Positions 40,699 through 47,974 of a DNA stretch of 47,974 bases are shown here, in pieces. Under the pieces are notes generated by a model. That model was not told the DNA's origin. It worked only from the letters and a program-made list of their open reading frames with translations, and did not search any database. The position numbers and the translations under genes were made by a program. Source of the DNA: Candidatus Omnitrophota bacterium (GTDB taxonomy: Bacteria; Omnitrophota; JACPQZ01); the NCBI GenBank assembly GCA_016190205.1, contig JACPQZ010000035.1:1-47974 (forward strand), read 5' to 3'. Position 1 is the first letter of the stretch; every line of letters starts with the position of its first letter.

Positions 40699-42423
40699 AT
40701 GAGGATTTTAGGCATACAAGACGGGGTATCCGCAGGGGCTGCGATTCTGGACGACGGCAAGATCGTTGCGGTCGTGAGCGAGGAGCGGCTTGACCGAAGG
40801 AAGATGTCCACAGGCTTTCCGGAGCACTCGATCCGGGAGTGCCTTAAGCTGGCGGGCTTAAGGGCGGGGGACGTCGACCGGATTGCAGTCGCAAACCGCA
40901 CGGGGCTTTTCAAGCGGCCGGCCTTCGAGTATCCCGGCTGGTTCAGCAAACGCGAGGACCCGCGCAAGAAAATACTGTTCGGGGCCGCGGCACTTGTCTC
41001 GCGCCGGCTCCTGGGATATGACTGGGTTCGGCGCGCTGCCTATCGCTTGCGCGCGGGGCTTTTCGCGGGCCGGAGGCCCAAGCTTTTCGAAGTACTGCGC
41101 GGTGAATTCGGGTTCACGTGCCCTATCGAGTTTGTGGATCACCACCTGGCCCATGCCGCGTCGGCCTACTTTACGAGCGGCCTGGACGACGCCCTGGTAC
41201 TCACTCTCGACGGAGCGGGGGATGAGTGCTCGTCGCACGTTTATGCCGTGTGCCAAGGTTCCTTTGAGCTGAAGCATAAGGTGGACAGCTTCAATTCCCT
41301 GGGAAATTACTATGGATATGTCACGCATCTCTTGGGCTTTAAGGCCCACCGGCATGAAGGAAAGATCACGGGGCTTGCGGCTTACGGAAAGCCCTCGTTT
41401 CAGGATAGGTTGCGCCGACTCATCCGCTTTCGCGAGGGGACCATCGAAAACACGGGGCGGGTGTTCAATCAGTCGGCCTTGGCCGCGATCCGCCGCCTGC
41501 TGCCGAAGGATTATAAAAATGAAGACGTGGCGGCGAGCATACAGGGGCTTCTGGAAGAGATTGCCCTCGCTTACATCCGGCACTGGGTGGTCGAGACGGG
41601 CCTCAAAGACCTGGCCCTGGCCGGCGGGGTCTTCGCGAACGTCAAGCTCAATCAAAGGATTCATGAACTTGAGTGCGTGCGTACGCTCTTCATCCATCCC
41701 GGCATGGGAGATGAGGGGCTTGCCCTGGGGGCGGCCCTTATGGTGGTGGACCGCCTGGCGCGCGAAGCAGGAACGCGCGTCAAACCGGAGAGGCTGAAGG
41801 ATGTCTACTTCGGTCCCGCGTATACGAACAGGGAGATTGAAAAGGCCGTTCGGGATGCGGGTGTCCAGGCGGAGTACGCGCCTGACATTGAGGATCGCAT
41901 TGCCAAGCTTCTGGCTCAAGGCAAGGTGGTGGCGCGCTTTGCGGGCCGTATGGAATACGGGCCGCGCGCGCTGGGGAACCGCTCCGTGCTGTACCAGGCC
42001 ACCGATCCGACCGTAAACGACTGGCTCAATAAAAGATTCAACCGCACTGAATTCATGCCCTTCGCGCCGGTCACGCTCGATGAGCACGCAGAGAAGTGCT
42101 ACGTGAACCTGGACGGCAGCCGCTATCCGGCGCGCTTCATGACGATCACCTTTGACTGCACGGATTGGATGAAGGAGCACTGCCCGGCCGTAGTGCATGT
42201 GGACGGTACGGCCCGGCCGCAGATCATTACGCGCGAATCCAATCCGAGCTACTACCGCATCTTGGAGCGCTATTACGAGCTCACGGGGCTTCCTTCGATT
42301 ATCAATACGAGCTTTAACATGCACGAGGAGCCCATCGTCTGCTCGCCCCAGGACGCGATCCGGTCGTTTCAGCAGGGCAGCCTGGACTACCTGGCGTTGG
42401 AGAATTGGCTGGTTTCGCAATGA
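40699..42423 (+). CDS. NodU/CmcH-family carbamoyltransferase
   Basis: 574 residues. The N-terminal Kae1-like domain opens MRILGIQDGVSAGAAILDDG, with VDHHLAHAASAY and LTLDGAGD as metal and nucleotide motifs and HPGMGDEGLALGAAL further on. The C-terminal carbamoyltransferase domain has RMEYGPRALGNRSVL and NTSFNMHEEPIVCS. It transfers a carbamoyl group from carbamoyl phosphate, through carbamoyl-AMP, to a sugar hydroxyl. In this locus it probably decorates the polysaccharide or its lipid-linked precursor. SD CGGAG lies just upstream, at the edge of element B. Confidence 0.9.
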   Translation: MRILGIQDGVSAGAAILDDGKIVAVVSEERLDRRKMSTGFPEHSIRECLKLAGLRAGDVDRIAVANRTGLFKRPAFEYPGWFSKREDPRKKILFGAAALVSRRLLGYDWVRRAAYRLRAGLFAGRRPKLFEVLRGEFGFTCPIEFVDHHLAHAASAYFTSGLDDALVLTLDGAGDECSSHVYAVCQGSFELKHKVDSFNSLGNYYGYVTHLLGFKAHRHEGKITGLAAYGKPSFQDRLRRLIRFREGTIENTGRVFNQSALAAIRRLLPKDYKNEDVAASIQGLLEEIALAYIRHWVVETGLKDLALAGGVFANVKLNQRIHELECVRTLFIHPGMGDEGLALGAALMVVDRLAREAGTRVKPERLKDVYFGPAYTNREIEKAVRDAGVQAEYAPDIEDRIAKLLAQGKVVARFAGRMEYGPRALGNRSVLYQATDPTVNDWLNKRFNRTEFMPFAPVTLDEHAEKCYVNLDGSRYPARFMTITFDCTDWMKEHCPAVVHVDGTARPQIITRESNPSYYRILERYYELTGLPSIINTSFNMHEEPIVCSPQDAIRSFQQGSLDYLALENWLVSQ

Positions 42424-43454
42424 AGAGCGACCCGGTCGGAATCGTTATCATCAATTACAACGAGGGAGAGCGCCTTGTGGAAGCTCTTGCCTCCATCAAA
42501 AAGCTGGTGACGCCTGTTCAGGAGGTCGTGCTCGTGGATGACGGCTCGACGGACGGGAGTGTGGAGTGGGCCAAGCAAGCGTATCCCGGGATACGGGTCA
42601 TTGGACCGGAGAAAAATATGGGTAACGTGAGCCGTCTCCGAAACTTAGGGATGGGCGCCCTTCGGTCGAATAAGATTTTCATTACGGACAGCGATATCGT
42701 GCTTGAACCCGACTGTATTGAGCAATTGCTTGAGGCGCATAAACGTCTGCCAGGGGCAGCCATTCTTACCCCGCGGCTTCTCTATGCAGAACAAAAGGAG
42801 CGTATCTACGCGGATGGCCAGAAACTGCATTACCTCTGCACGACTATTGCCCCCAGCCGCAACCGGAGTGTGGGTGAGGCAGAGGGTGAGATCACCGAGA
42901 CTGCGGGGTGTGGAATTATGCTCCTGGATAGAACCCGGCTCGATGGAACCTGCTATTTCGACGAAGCCATTCCCTGGGGGTGGGGGGATGACGGCCAGAT
43001 TTTTCGGCGGGCACAGCTTGCGGGATATGGGTGTTATAACGTGCCGCAGGCCGTTGCCTTCCACTACGGCAAAACTCGGACAACAGAACGAGCGCAGTTT
43101 CAGGTTCAGAACCGGTGGTCCCTTATCCTGGAGACGTACCAGTTCAGGACGATTCTTCTCATCTTTCCGGCTCTCGTTTTGTATGAATTTTTTCTTTTTG
43201 CCTTATTGGTGTCCAAAGGCGCTCTAGGAGCATATTTTCGGGGCAATGCTGCGGTGCTCAAAAACCTTCCCCGCATTTGGGCCAAGCGTAAGCGTATTGC
43301 GCAGATTCGCACGGTGGGTGATCGCGAGACACTGACGTCGGGCCCGCTGTATGTATCACCGGCCCTCGTCGCGAACCCTTTTTTGAATGCCGCCCTGCGC
43401 GCGGCGAGTGCCGTGTTTAATTTTTACTGGTTCTGCGTCAGGAGATTTATCTAG
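42420..43454 (+). CDS. Family 2 glycosyltransferase
   Basis: 344 residues from ATG 42420, overlapping the carbamoyltransferase stop (ATGA). VGIVIINYNEGERLVEAL opens the GT-A domain. VDDGSTDGS and the metal site ITDSDIVLEPD (DXD form) are intact. AIPWGWGDDGQIFRRAQLAGY contains the ED/DD catalytic-base region. A C-terminal hydrophobic helix pair (about 235-265) may anchor it to the membrane. It probably adds one sugar of the repeat unit. Confidence 0.87.
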   Translation: MKSDPVGIVIINYNEGERLVEALASIKKLVTPVQEVVLVDDGSTDGSVEWAKQAYPGIRVIGPEKNMGNVSRLRNLGMGALRSNKIFITDSDIVLEPDCIEQLLEAHKRLPGAAILTPRLLYAEQKERIYADGQKLHYLCTTIAPSRNRSVGEAEGEITETAGCGIMLLDRTRLDGTCYFDEAIPWGWGDDGQIFRRAQLAGYGCYNVPQAVAFHYGKTRTTERAQFQVQNRWSLILETYQFRTILLIFPALVLYEFFLFALLVSKGALGAYFRGNAAVLKNLPRIWAKRKRIAQIRTVGDRETLTSGPLYVSPALVANPFLNAALRAASAVFNFYWFCVRRFI

Positions 43455-44423
43455 ATGCGAAAGTTCTCTCTGAGCCTTCTAAAGATTATGGTCAGCGTGG
43501 GGCTCATGGTTGCCCTCATGTGGAAGGTAGATCTTTCACAGATTGCCGTTTCTTTTAAGACGGTCGCGCCCGCCTTTTTGCTGGCCGCGTTTGCACTCTT
43601 GGCAGCCGGGCGGCTCATGATGTGCTTGCGGGCCCGCATGCTCCTCGGCGCCAAAGGCATCCCCATCTCGTTTTGGGAGGTGGTAAAGCTCTATTGGAAG
43701 TGTGACTTTGCGGGGGTATTTCTGCCGGGAACCGTGGGCGGGGACGCCCTGCGTATGCTGGGGCTTGCCCGCGGTTACACCGAGACCAGACACGCGGTGA
43801 CGGCGGTGGCCATGGACCGCGCGCTGGGTATGCTTGCTTTTCTGGTACTGGGTTTTGTGGGCGTATTTCTTGCGGGTCTTGCGGGTCTTGTACCGGGGAA
43901 TTTGACCTGGGTCTTCGCGGAGGCCGTCGGAATCGCGGCCTTGGCGGTGTTCTACTTTTTCAGATGGGGGGGCATGGGGCTTTTCCGGAGGGCTGGAGGC
44001 GGGCCAGCCCTCGTCGCGAGGCTTAAGTCGTGGGTCGCTGCGTTTTTGGAATACGGCCGGCACAAACGCCTGCTCGCTAAGGGCCTTGCGCTCTCTCTGG
44101 TCGTGCAGATCATGCGGGTGATCACCACCTATATGCTTTCCCTGGGGTTAGGGATGGATGTTTCACTGGCCTATTATTTGATCTGTGTCCCCGTGGCCTT
44201 CCTGGCTGTTCTCCTTCCGGTCTCTATGGGGGGCTGGGGCATGCAGGAGGGTGCGTACGTCGTTATGCTCACGGCTGTGGGGGCGGATGCGGCCGACGCA
44301 TTCACCTTGTCCGTGCTTTCCTCGCTTATCACGATCGCCGTGTCCTTGCCGGGGCTTGTGTTTTTCCTGAAGGAAGGATTTGTAGGCAGGAAAGAAACAG
44401 TTGTGGAAGCGGTGACCCGATGA
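43455..44423 (+). CDS. Flippase-like membrane protein (LPG synthase TM/AglD type)
   Basis: 322 residues, about eight transmembrane helices. Family marks: GDALRMLGLARGYTETRHAVTAVAMDRALGML near residues 95-125 and LLPVSMGGWGMQEGAYVVML near 255-275. Members occur in polysaccharide loci and in lysylphosphatidylglycerol synthases; the transported or modified lipid is not known. It begins with the base following the glycosyltransferase stop. Confidence 0.83.
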   Translation: MRKFSLSLLKIMVSVGLMVALMWKVDLSQIAVSFKTVAPAFLLAAFALLAAGRLMMCLRARMLLGAKGIPISFWEVVKLYWKCDFAGVFLPGTVGGDALRMLGLARGYTETRHAVTAVAMDRALGMLAFLVLGFVGVFLAGLAGLVPGNLTWVFAEAVGIAALAVFYFFRWGGMGLFRRAGGGPALVARLKSWVAAFLEYGRHKRLLAKGLALSLVVQIMRVITTYMLSLGLGMDVSLAYYLICVPVAFLAVLLPVSMGGWGMQEGAYVVMLTAVGADAADAFTLSVLSSLITIAVSLPGLVFFLKEGFVGRKETVVEAVTR

Positions 44424-45229
44424 TTGCGCCGATTATGCGACATGCCGGGGAGGTATCCCGGGAAATGCGCTATCTATTGACGGGTTCGTATCCCGCGTTC
44501 GTCACGGACCGGAATCCGGCGTGGACGGGCGACGAGGTCCCCGTATTCGTCTATCACTCTGTGGAGCCAAAGGAATTCGCGGGGGAGATGGAATATCTGG
44601 CACGGAACGGTTATTCCACCATCACGGTGGGCGAGCTTCTGTCCTTTTTGGAGTGGGGGATCCGTCCGGCCCAACGGCCCGTCATGCTGACCTTCGACGA
44701 TGGTTACGCAAGCGTGTGGACAGAGGGCGGGCCCATCCTTAAGAAGCACGGCTTTGTGGGCGTTGCGTTTATTGTGCCGGACTGGATCGGGCGTCCGGGT
44801 TATCTTTCCTGGGACGAGGTCCGTGCGATGCAGGAGTCGCGTATGTTTGACGTCCAGTCGCACGGCTTGTCACACCGCATCATGCAGGGGGCGGGTGAGC
44901 CGGACCTCAAGGGAATACGGTATGAGCTCGTGGAATCCAAAAGGGTTATTGAAGAGCAATTGCCCGGGCACCGCGTTCAGGATTACTGTTTTCCACGGGC
45001 GGAGGGTTCCGAGGAAGCTGTGCTTATTGCTCGGGAGACAGGCTTCCGCACCGCGTTTTGGGGAGTCATGAACGGCCGCGCGGTCAATCGAAAAGGCGAC
45101 TCGCCCTACCACATCGCCCGGCTCAAGCACGATTTTCTAGTCCGCCTTCCGGGAAAGAACCGGAAATCCATGGCCTCCGTGATGTGGGGAAAGTCCATTC
45201 GGAGATTGAAAGGGCAGCCTTATGCTTAG
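44420..45229 (+). CDS. Polysaccharide deacetylase family protein
   Basis: 269 residues. The NodB domain shows VPVFVYHSVEPKEF, the catalytic Asp-Asp motif MLTFDDGYASVW (about 90-101) and the zinc His pair in QSHGLSHRIM. No signal peptide is seen, so it may act on lipid-linked intermediates on the cytoplasmic side or be anchored otherwise. A deacetylase is a constant member of XrtA-type loci. It starts on the previous stop (ATGA). Confidence 0.87.
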   Translation: MIAPIMRHAGEVSREMRYLLTGSYPAFVTDRNPAWTGDEVPVFVYHSVEPKEFAGEMEYLARNGYSTITVGELLSFLEWGIRPAQRPVMLTFDDGYASVWTEGGPILKKHGFVGVAFIVPDWIGRPGYLSWDEVRAMQESRMFDVQSHGLSHRIMQGAGEPDLKGIRYELVESKRVIEEQLPGHRVQDYCFPRAEGSEEAVLIARETGFRTAFWGVMNGRAVNRKGDSPYHIARLKHDFLVRLPGKNRKSMASVMWGKSIRRLKGQPYA

Positions 45230-45261
45230 TCGCATGGCGCTGATCAAGGAGGTTGCCTGAT

Positions 45262-45840
45262 ATGCCGTCACCCGTGGGGCACTCGATAGCAGGCTGGCTC
45301 TTGGGGCGGAGGGAGCTTAAATCGGCAGAGGGACGACGCAGGTTCTGGCTGCTTTGGGTATGGATCGTTTTTGCTGCCAATGCTGCAGATCTGGATTTTC
45401 TGCCCGGGATATACGCGGGCCAGTTCAAACTTTACCACCACGGGATGACGCATAGTCTCGCGTGGGCAGCTGCCTTTGGAGCCGTTTCAGCCTTGGTTTT
45501 CAAGCGTTGCTGGGGCTGGTCGCTTAAGAGAGGATTTATGCTCTGCTCGTTTCTCTATGGGTCGCACATCCTGTTGGATCTATTTGGCATAGACAGTGAT
45601 TATCCCCGCGGCATGCAGCTCTTCTGGCCTTTTTCGGATGTGTATGTGATGAGCCCCATCGCTTTTTTTCCGGGTCTCGCCAATGCGAGCCTGGCCGCGG
45701 TGTTTTCACTGGGAAACTTGAAAAAAATCGCCGTCGAATGCCTGTATATGATACTGCTCGTTCTCGCAGCGTACCGCGCCCAGATCGCGCAGCTCTTTCG
45801 TGTCTCGCGGAGCGCTTCGACAATCAAGGAGGGGGTTTAG
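45262..45840 (+). CDS. YdjM-like membrane-bound metal-dependent hydrolase
   Basis: 192 residues. Conserved metal-ligand motifs of the family are present: PVGHSIAGW at the N-terminus, NAADLDFLPG, HHGMTHSLAW and GSHILLDLFG. About four transmembrane helices alternate with these motifs. The ATG at 45262 is chosen because AAGGAGG (45246-45252) lies nine bases upstream. Family members are predicted hydrolases of unknown substrate. Just upstream is the deacetylase gene, just downstream a GT39 transferase. Confidence 0.8.
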   Translation: MPSPVGHSIAGWLLGRRELKSAEGRRRFWLLWVWIVFAANAADLDFLPGIYAGQFKLYHHGMTHSLAWAAAFGAVSALVFKRCWGWSLKRGFMLCSFLYGSHILLDLFGIDSDYPRGMQLFWPFSDVYVMSPIAFFPGLANASLAAVFSLGNLKKIAVECLYMILLVLAAYRAQIAQLFRVSRSASTIKEGV

Positions 45841-45844
45841 GGCT

Positions 45845-47833
45845 ATGAGCAGAAAATGGACCATCTGTCTCGTTGCAGCGCTTACCCTCGTCGGCCTCGC
45901 CCTGCGCTTGCGGGGGCTGGGAAACTTAGGATTTTGGGGAGACGAGGCATACCAGGCTTTGGCTGTCGAGGGTATTCTTAAGCATGGCTATCCCCTTTTG
46001 CCGAGCGGGGCGGTGTACCTGCGCGCCCTGCCCTTTCAATATCTGCAGGCTGTGAGCGCGTTTGTTTTCGGCCTCAATGAATTTGCGTTGCGGTTTCCGG
46101 GCGTCTTGTTTGGAGCCGCTGTGATTCCGGCCATCTATCTTCTGGGAAGGGATTTGTTTGGCCGCGGGGCGGGGATACTGGCCGCGGCGGTGCTTGCTTT
46201 TTCCGTCATGGAAATCGACATGTCCCGCTTTGCGCGCGTCTATACCATGCTCCAATTCGTTTATGTACTGGGGCTGTGGTCGTTTTACAGGGGTTTTATG
46301 AAAGGAGAGAAAAGATTCCAGCTGCCAGCTCACGCGCTCGCCGTGCTGGCTGTACTGCTGCACCAGATCGGGCTCTTTCTCGTGCTTGCGTATTTTATCC
46401 CCCTTTTTATCAAAGGGTATCAAGTTGCAGGCAGGGCCAAGCTCGCCATGACGGGTGTGGCGATCGCCGTGGGTGGAAAACTTTTGGGTTCTGTTGAGCA
46501 CGCTTTAAGTTATGGCCGCGTGCTGGAGCACTCGGCCCAGGGTGGGGCAGGGGGACTCGCCGGGAAATTTTCAACACTGTTTGTGCCCATCCGGCTCGAT
46601 CTGTTTGATCCATTGATGAATTCCGGCGGCCTCTTGACCCTCGTCTTCATCGCTCTTTCTGCGCTGGCGGGGATTTATCTTGTCGCTTGTGGAATAAGAA
46701 CCCGCCAATGGGGTATTGCCATCTCGCTTTTTATAGTTCTCATCTTTTCGATCCTGCAGCAGCTGGGATTGACCGTCCTCGTCTTGGCGGGTCTTATGCT
46801 CATGACCTGGCGCGATCCCAAATTACACAGCCCGTGGGCATATCAGGCCGCACTCTCCATCATCGCGGGATACGGCGCCTTCTGGTTTTCGTATGGAGTT
46901 GCGAGCCCCCAGTGGTACGAAGCCACCCGCATGGCTGCGGAACCGCAGCCGGCCCTGTGGGTCAAGCTCGCCAGCCTCATCGGTCATTATCCGCGGGTGG
47001 GGGAGCGCTTTTTGTTTCCGTATCTAAAAGCCTGGCCTGTGATCACCGTGGTTTCACTGGGCGCGGCCCTTGCCTTAATTTTCCGTCACATCCTACGGGG
47101 AAGGGCGGGAGGCGATTTTTTTGCAGCCGCCATTTACTTTTTCCCGTTATTTTTGGTCGGCGTAGCCCAGAACGACAATTCGAACGCACGTTATCTCTTT
47201 CCGGTCTACGCGGTCATGATCTTACTCCTGGCCTGGATGGTTTTGGAATTTGCGGGGCGGACGGCCCGCAACCCCGTGATGCGATGGGCGCTCGCCCTTA
47301 CCCTTGCGCTAGTTGTGTGCACGGATGCCGATCCCGTTGCGGCATGGGGCGTGGCGAGTCAAACCTATGCGACGTCGCTCGAGGCAGAAAAGGGTGTCAC
47401 GAGCGATAACTATGGTTTTCACAAGGACCATCAGGCGGCTGGCCGCTTCGTGCGGGGGCGCGCCGGGAGCGAGGACGTCATCATCTCATTCAATGGCGCC
47501 CTGGATTACGTGTACGCGGGGCGCATCGAGTATTACTTTGTCGGTAATCAAATGGACATTTTCAAGGATGACGGCTACCGGAAGGACGTTTTTACCGGCG
47601 TTCCGCTCATCAAGGGGATGGATGATTTTTACCGGGTGCTTTTCGCAAACGGCGGGCGCAAGATTTGGATACTGGGATTTAGTCAGCGCGACTACGCGAA
47701 GGAGATTTACCCGGCCGAGGTCTTGCGCTTTTTCGAGGCGCTGGAACCCCAGCGCGTATTTACCGCCCGCGATGCGAGGACTCCGGTGTACATGATTGAC
47801 GGGAAGGCGGAGCCTCTGGAGATCATCCTGTGA
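45845..47833 (+). CDS. GT39/ArnT-like membrane glycosyltransferase
   Basis: 662 residues. About eleven to thirteen transmembrane helices. The first periplasmic loop has the acidic pair in GFWGDEAYQ (about 28-36), and MEIDMSRFARVYTMLQF follows, as in dolichyl-phosphate-mannose mannosyltransferases and ArnT. A hydrophilic C-terminal periplasmic domain starts about residue 515. Such enzymes use a polyprenyl-phosphate sugar, which the DPM1-like gene at 31535 could supply. AAGGAGG lies eleven bases before the ATG. The TGA overlaps the GTG of the next four-helix-bundle frame. Confidence 0.82.
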   Translation: MSRKWTICLVAALTLVGLALRLRGLGNLGFWGDEAYQALAVEGILKHGYPLLPSGAVYLRALPFQYLQAVSAFVFGLNEFALRFPGVLFGAAVIPAIYLLGRDLFGRGAGILAAAVLAFSVMEIDMSRFARVYTMLQFVYVLGLWSFYRGFMKGEKRFQLPAHALAVLAVLLHQIGLFLVLAYFIPLFIKGYQVAGRAKLAMTGVAIAVGGKLLGSVEHALSYGRVLEHSAQGGAGGLAGKFSTLFVPIRLDLFDPLMNSGGLLTLVFIALSALAGIYLVACGIRTRQWGIAISLFIVLIFSILQQLGLTVLVLAGLMLMTWRDPKLHSPWAYQAALSIIAGYGAFWFSYGVASPQWYEATRMAAEPQPALWVKLASLIGHYPRVGERFLFPYLKAWPVITVVSLGAALALIFRHILRGRAGGDFFAAAIYFFPLFLVGVAQNDNSNARYLFPVYAVMILLLAWMVLEFAGRTARNPVMRWALALTLALVVCTDADPVAAWGVASQTYATSLEAEKGVTSDNYGFHKDHQAAGRFVRGRAGSEDVIISFNGALDYVYAGRIEYYFVGNQMDIFKDDGYRKDVFTGVPLIKGMDDFYRVLFANGGRKIWILGFSQRDYAKEIYPAEVLRFFEALEPQRVFTARDARTPVYMIDGKAEPLEIIL

Positions 47834-47974
47834 GCACGGATCGCAAAAAAAGATACCAGATACCAGTAACCAGTTACCAGAAGAAACCAGATACCAGAGG
47901 CCAGAAAATAGAGGGGAAAGATTACCAGTTTGACTTTGAGAACTTGAAAGTCTATCAAAAGGCACTTGGGTATA
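47830..47974 (+). CDS. Four-helix-bundle (IVP) gene of element C, cut by window end
   Basis: A GTG at 47830 overlaps the stop of the GT39 gene (GTGA) and opens a frame that runs to the window edge: a short start STDRKK, then RYQIPVTSYQKKPDTR, DFENLKVYQKALGY. From 47851 to 47974 the DNA is the same as element B, by eye without differences. The right arm and the conserved core lie beyond the window. The leading GGATCGCAA is shared with element E. Confidence 0.75.
   Translation, partial: MSTDRKKRYQIPVTSYQKKPDTRGQKIEGKDYQFDFENLKVYQKALGY

Noticed and set aside
40858-42420. 520-codon open frame on the minus strand
   Set aside because: It lies wholly opposite the carbamoyltransferase, which has clear family motifs. 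Long antisense frames are expected in GC-rich coding DNA, and its translation shows no family.
23486-47833. Exosortase (xrtA/epsH) gene inside the locus
   Set aside because: No membrane protein here shows the exosortase Cys/Arg/His motifs; the multi-helix proteins fit flippase-like, YdjM-like and GT39 families better.

Overview
The window comes from a GC-rich, Gram-negative (diderm) bacterium. It carries Kdo and lipid A genes (KdsC, an LpxL-type acyltransferase), most of an Lpt lipopolysaccharide exporter (LptC-LptA fusion, LptB, LptF, LptG), a type IV pilus or type II secretion-like inner-membrane platform, and a regulatory PTS with HPr kinase. The gene mix, the fusions and the many text-like heptamer repeats suggest an uncultivated lineage such as Omnitrophota (candidate OP3). 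That placement is an inference from gene content, not a measurement.

Positions 1-23,160 are mostly housekeeping. In order: pilM/N fusion, pilO, pilP, kdsC, an lpxL-like gene, lptCA, lptB, ptsN, hprK, ptsH, ptsI, pgi, a sugar nucleotidyltransferase, metK and ahcY, all on the plus strand with spacings close to zero. A hicBA module and a small GGQ ribosome-rescue protein follow. A minus-strand block holds a LacD-type aldolase and comF-lptF-lptG. comF and nadE diverge from one spacer with a good sigma-70 promoter on each side. After nadE and a small secreted acidic protein there is an AT-rich spacer, an intrinsic terminator and a near-consensus sigma-54 promoter in front of a short GlmU-type uridylyltransferase.

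Positions 23,241 to the end form one long plus-strand exopolysaccharide locus. It starts with a tiny MerR-like protein. It continues with a Wza-like export protein, a Wzz/GumC chain-length protein, an ExeA-like ATPase, a 98-residue coiled-coil protein and a CpsD-type tyrosine kinase. Then come nucleotide-sugar enzymes (two epimerases, a UDP-HexNAc dehydrogenase), four glycosyltransferases (one with its DXD motif lost), a methyltransferase, a GlpD-like flavoenzyme, an asparagine-synthase-type amidotransferase, an extended SDR, a NodU-type carbamoyltransferase, a flippase-like membrane protein, a polysaccharide deacetylase, a YdjM-like membrane hydrolase and a GT39 membrane transferase. The set resembles exosortase A (XrtA/EpsH)-associated loci, but no exosortase gene lies in the window.

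The most unusual feature is a family of at least five related elements (A to E in the entries) inside the exopolysaccharide locus. Each sits exactly at a gene junction. Each has arms about 50 bp long built from 7-bp units (ACCAGNN), and in three of them these are clearly inverted repeats. One copy carries a complete gene of the 23S rRNA intervening-sequence protein (four-helix bundle/S23) family. A second is an internally deleted derivative of that copy, and a third is cut by the window end. In all three the ORF starts on an RTGA overlap with the preceding gene's stop codon. This resembles the 23S rRNA IVS design (hairpin with a four-helix-bundle ORF in the loop), placed between protein-coding genes of an operon. 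Independently, at least six other 7-bp tandem repeat arrays with different units occur at gene ends across the window.
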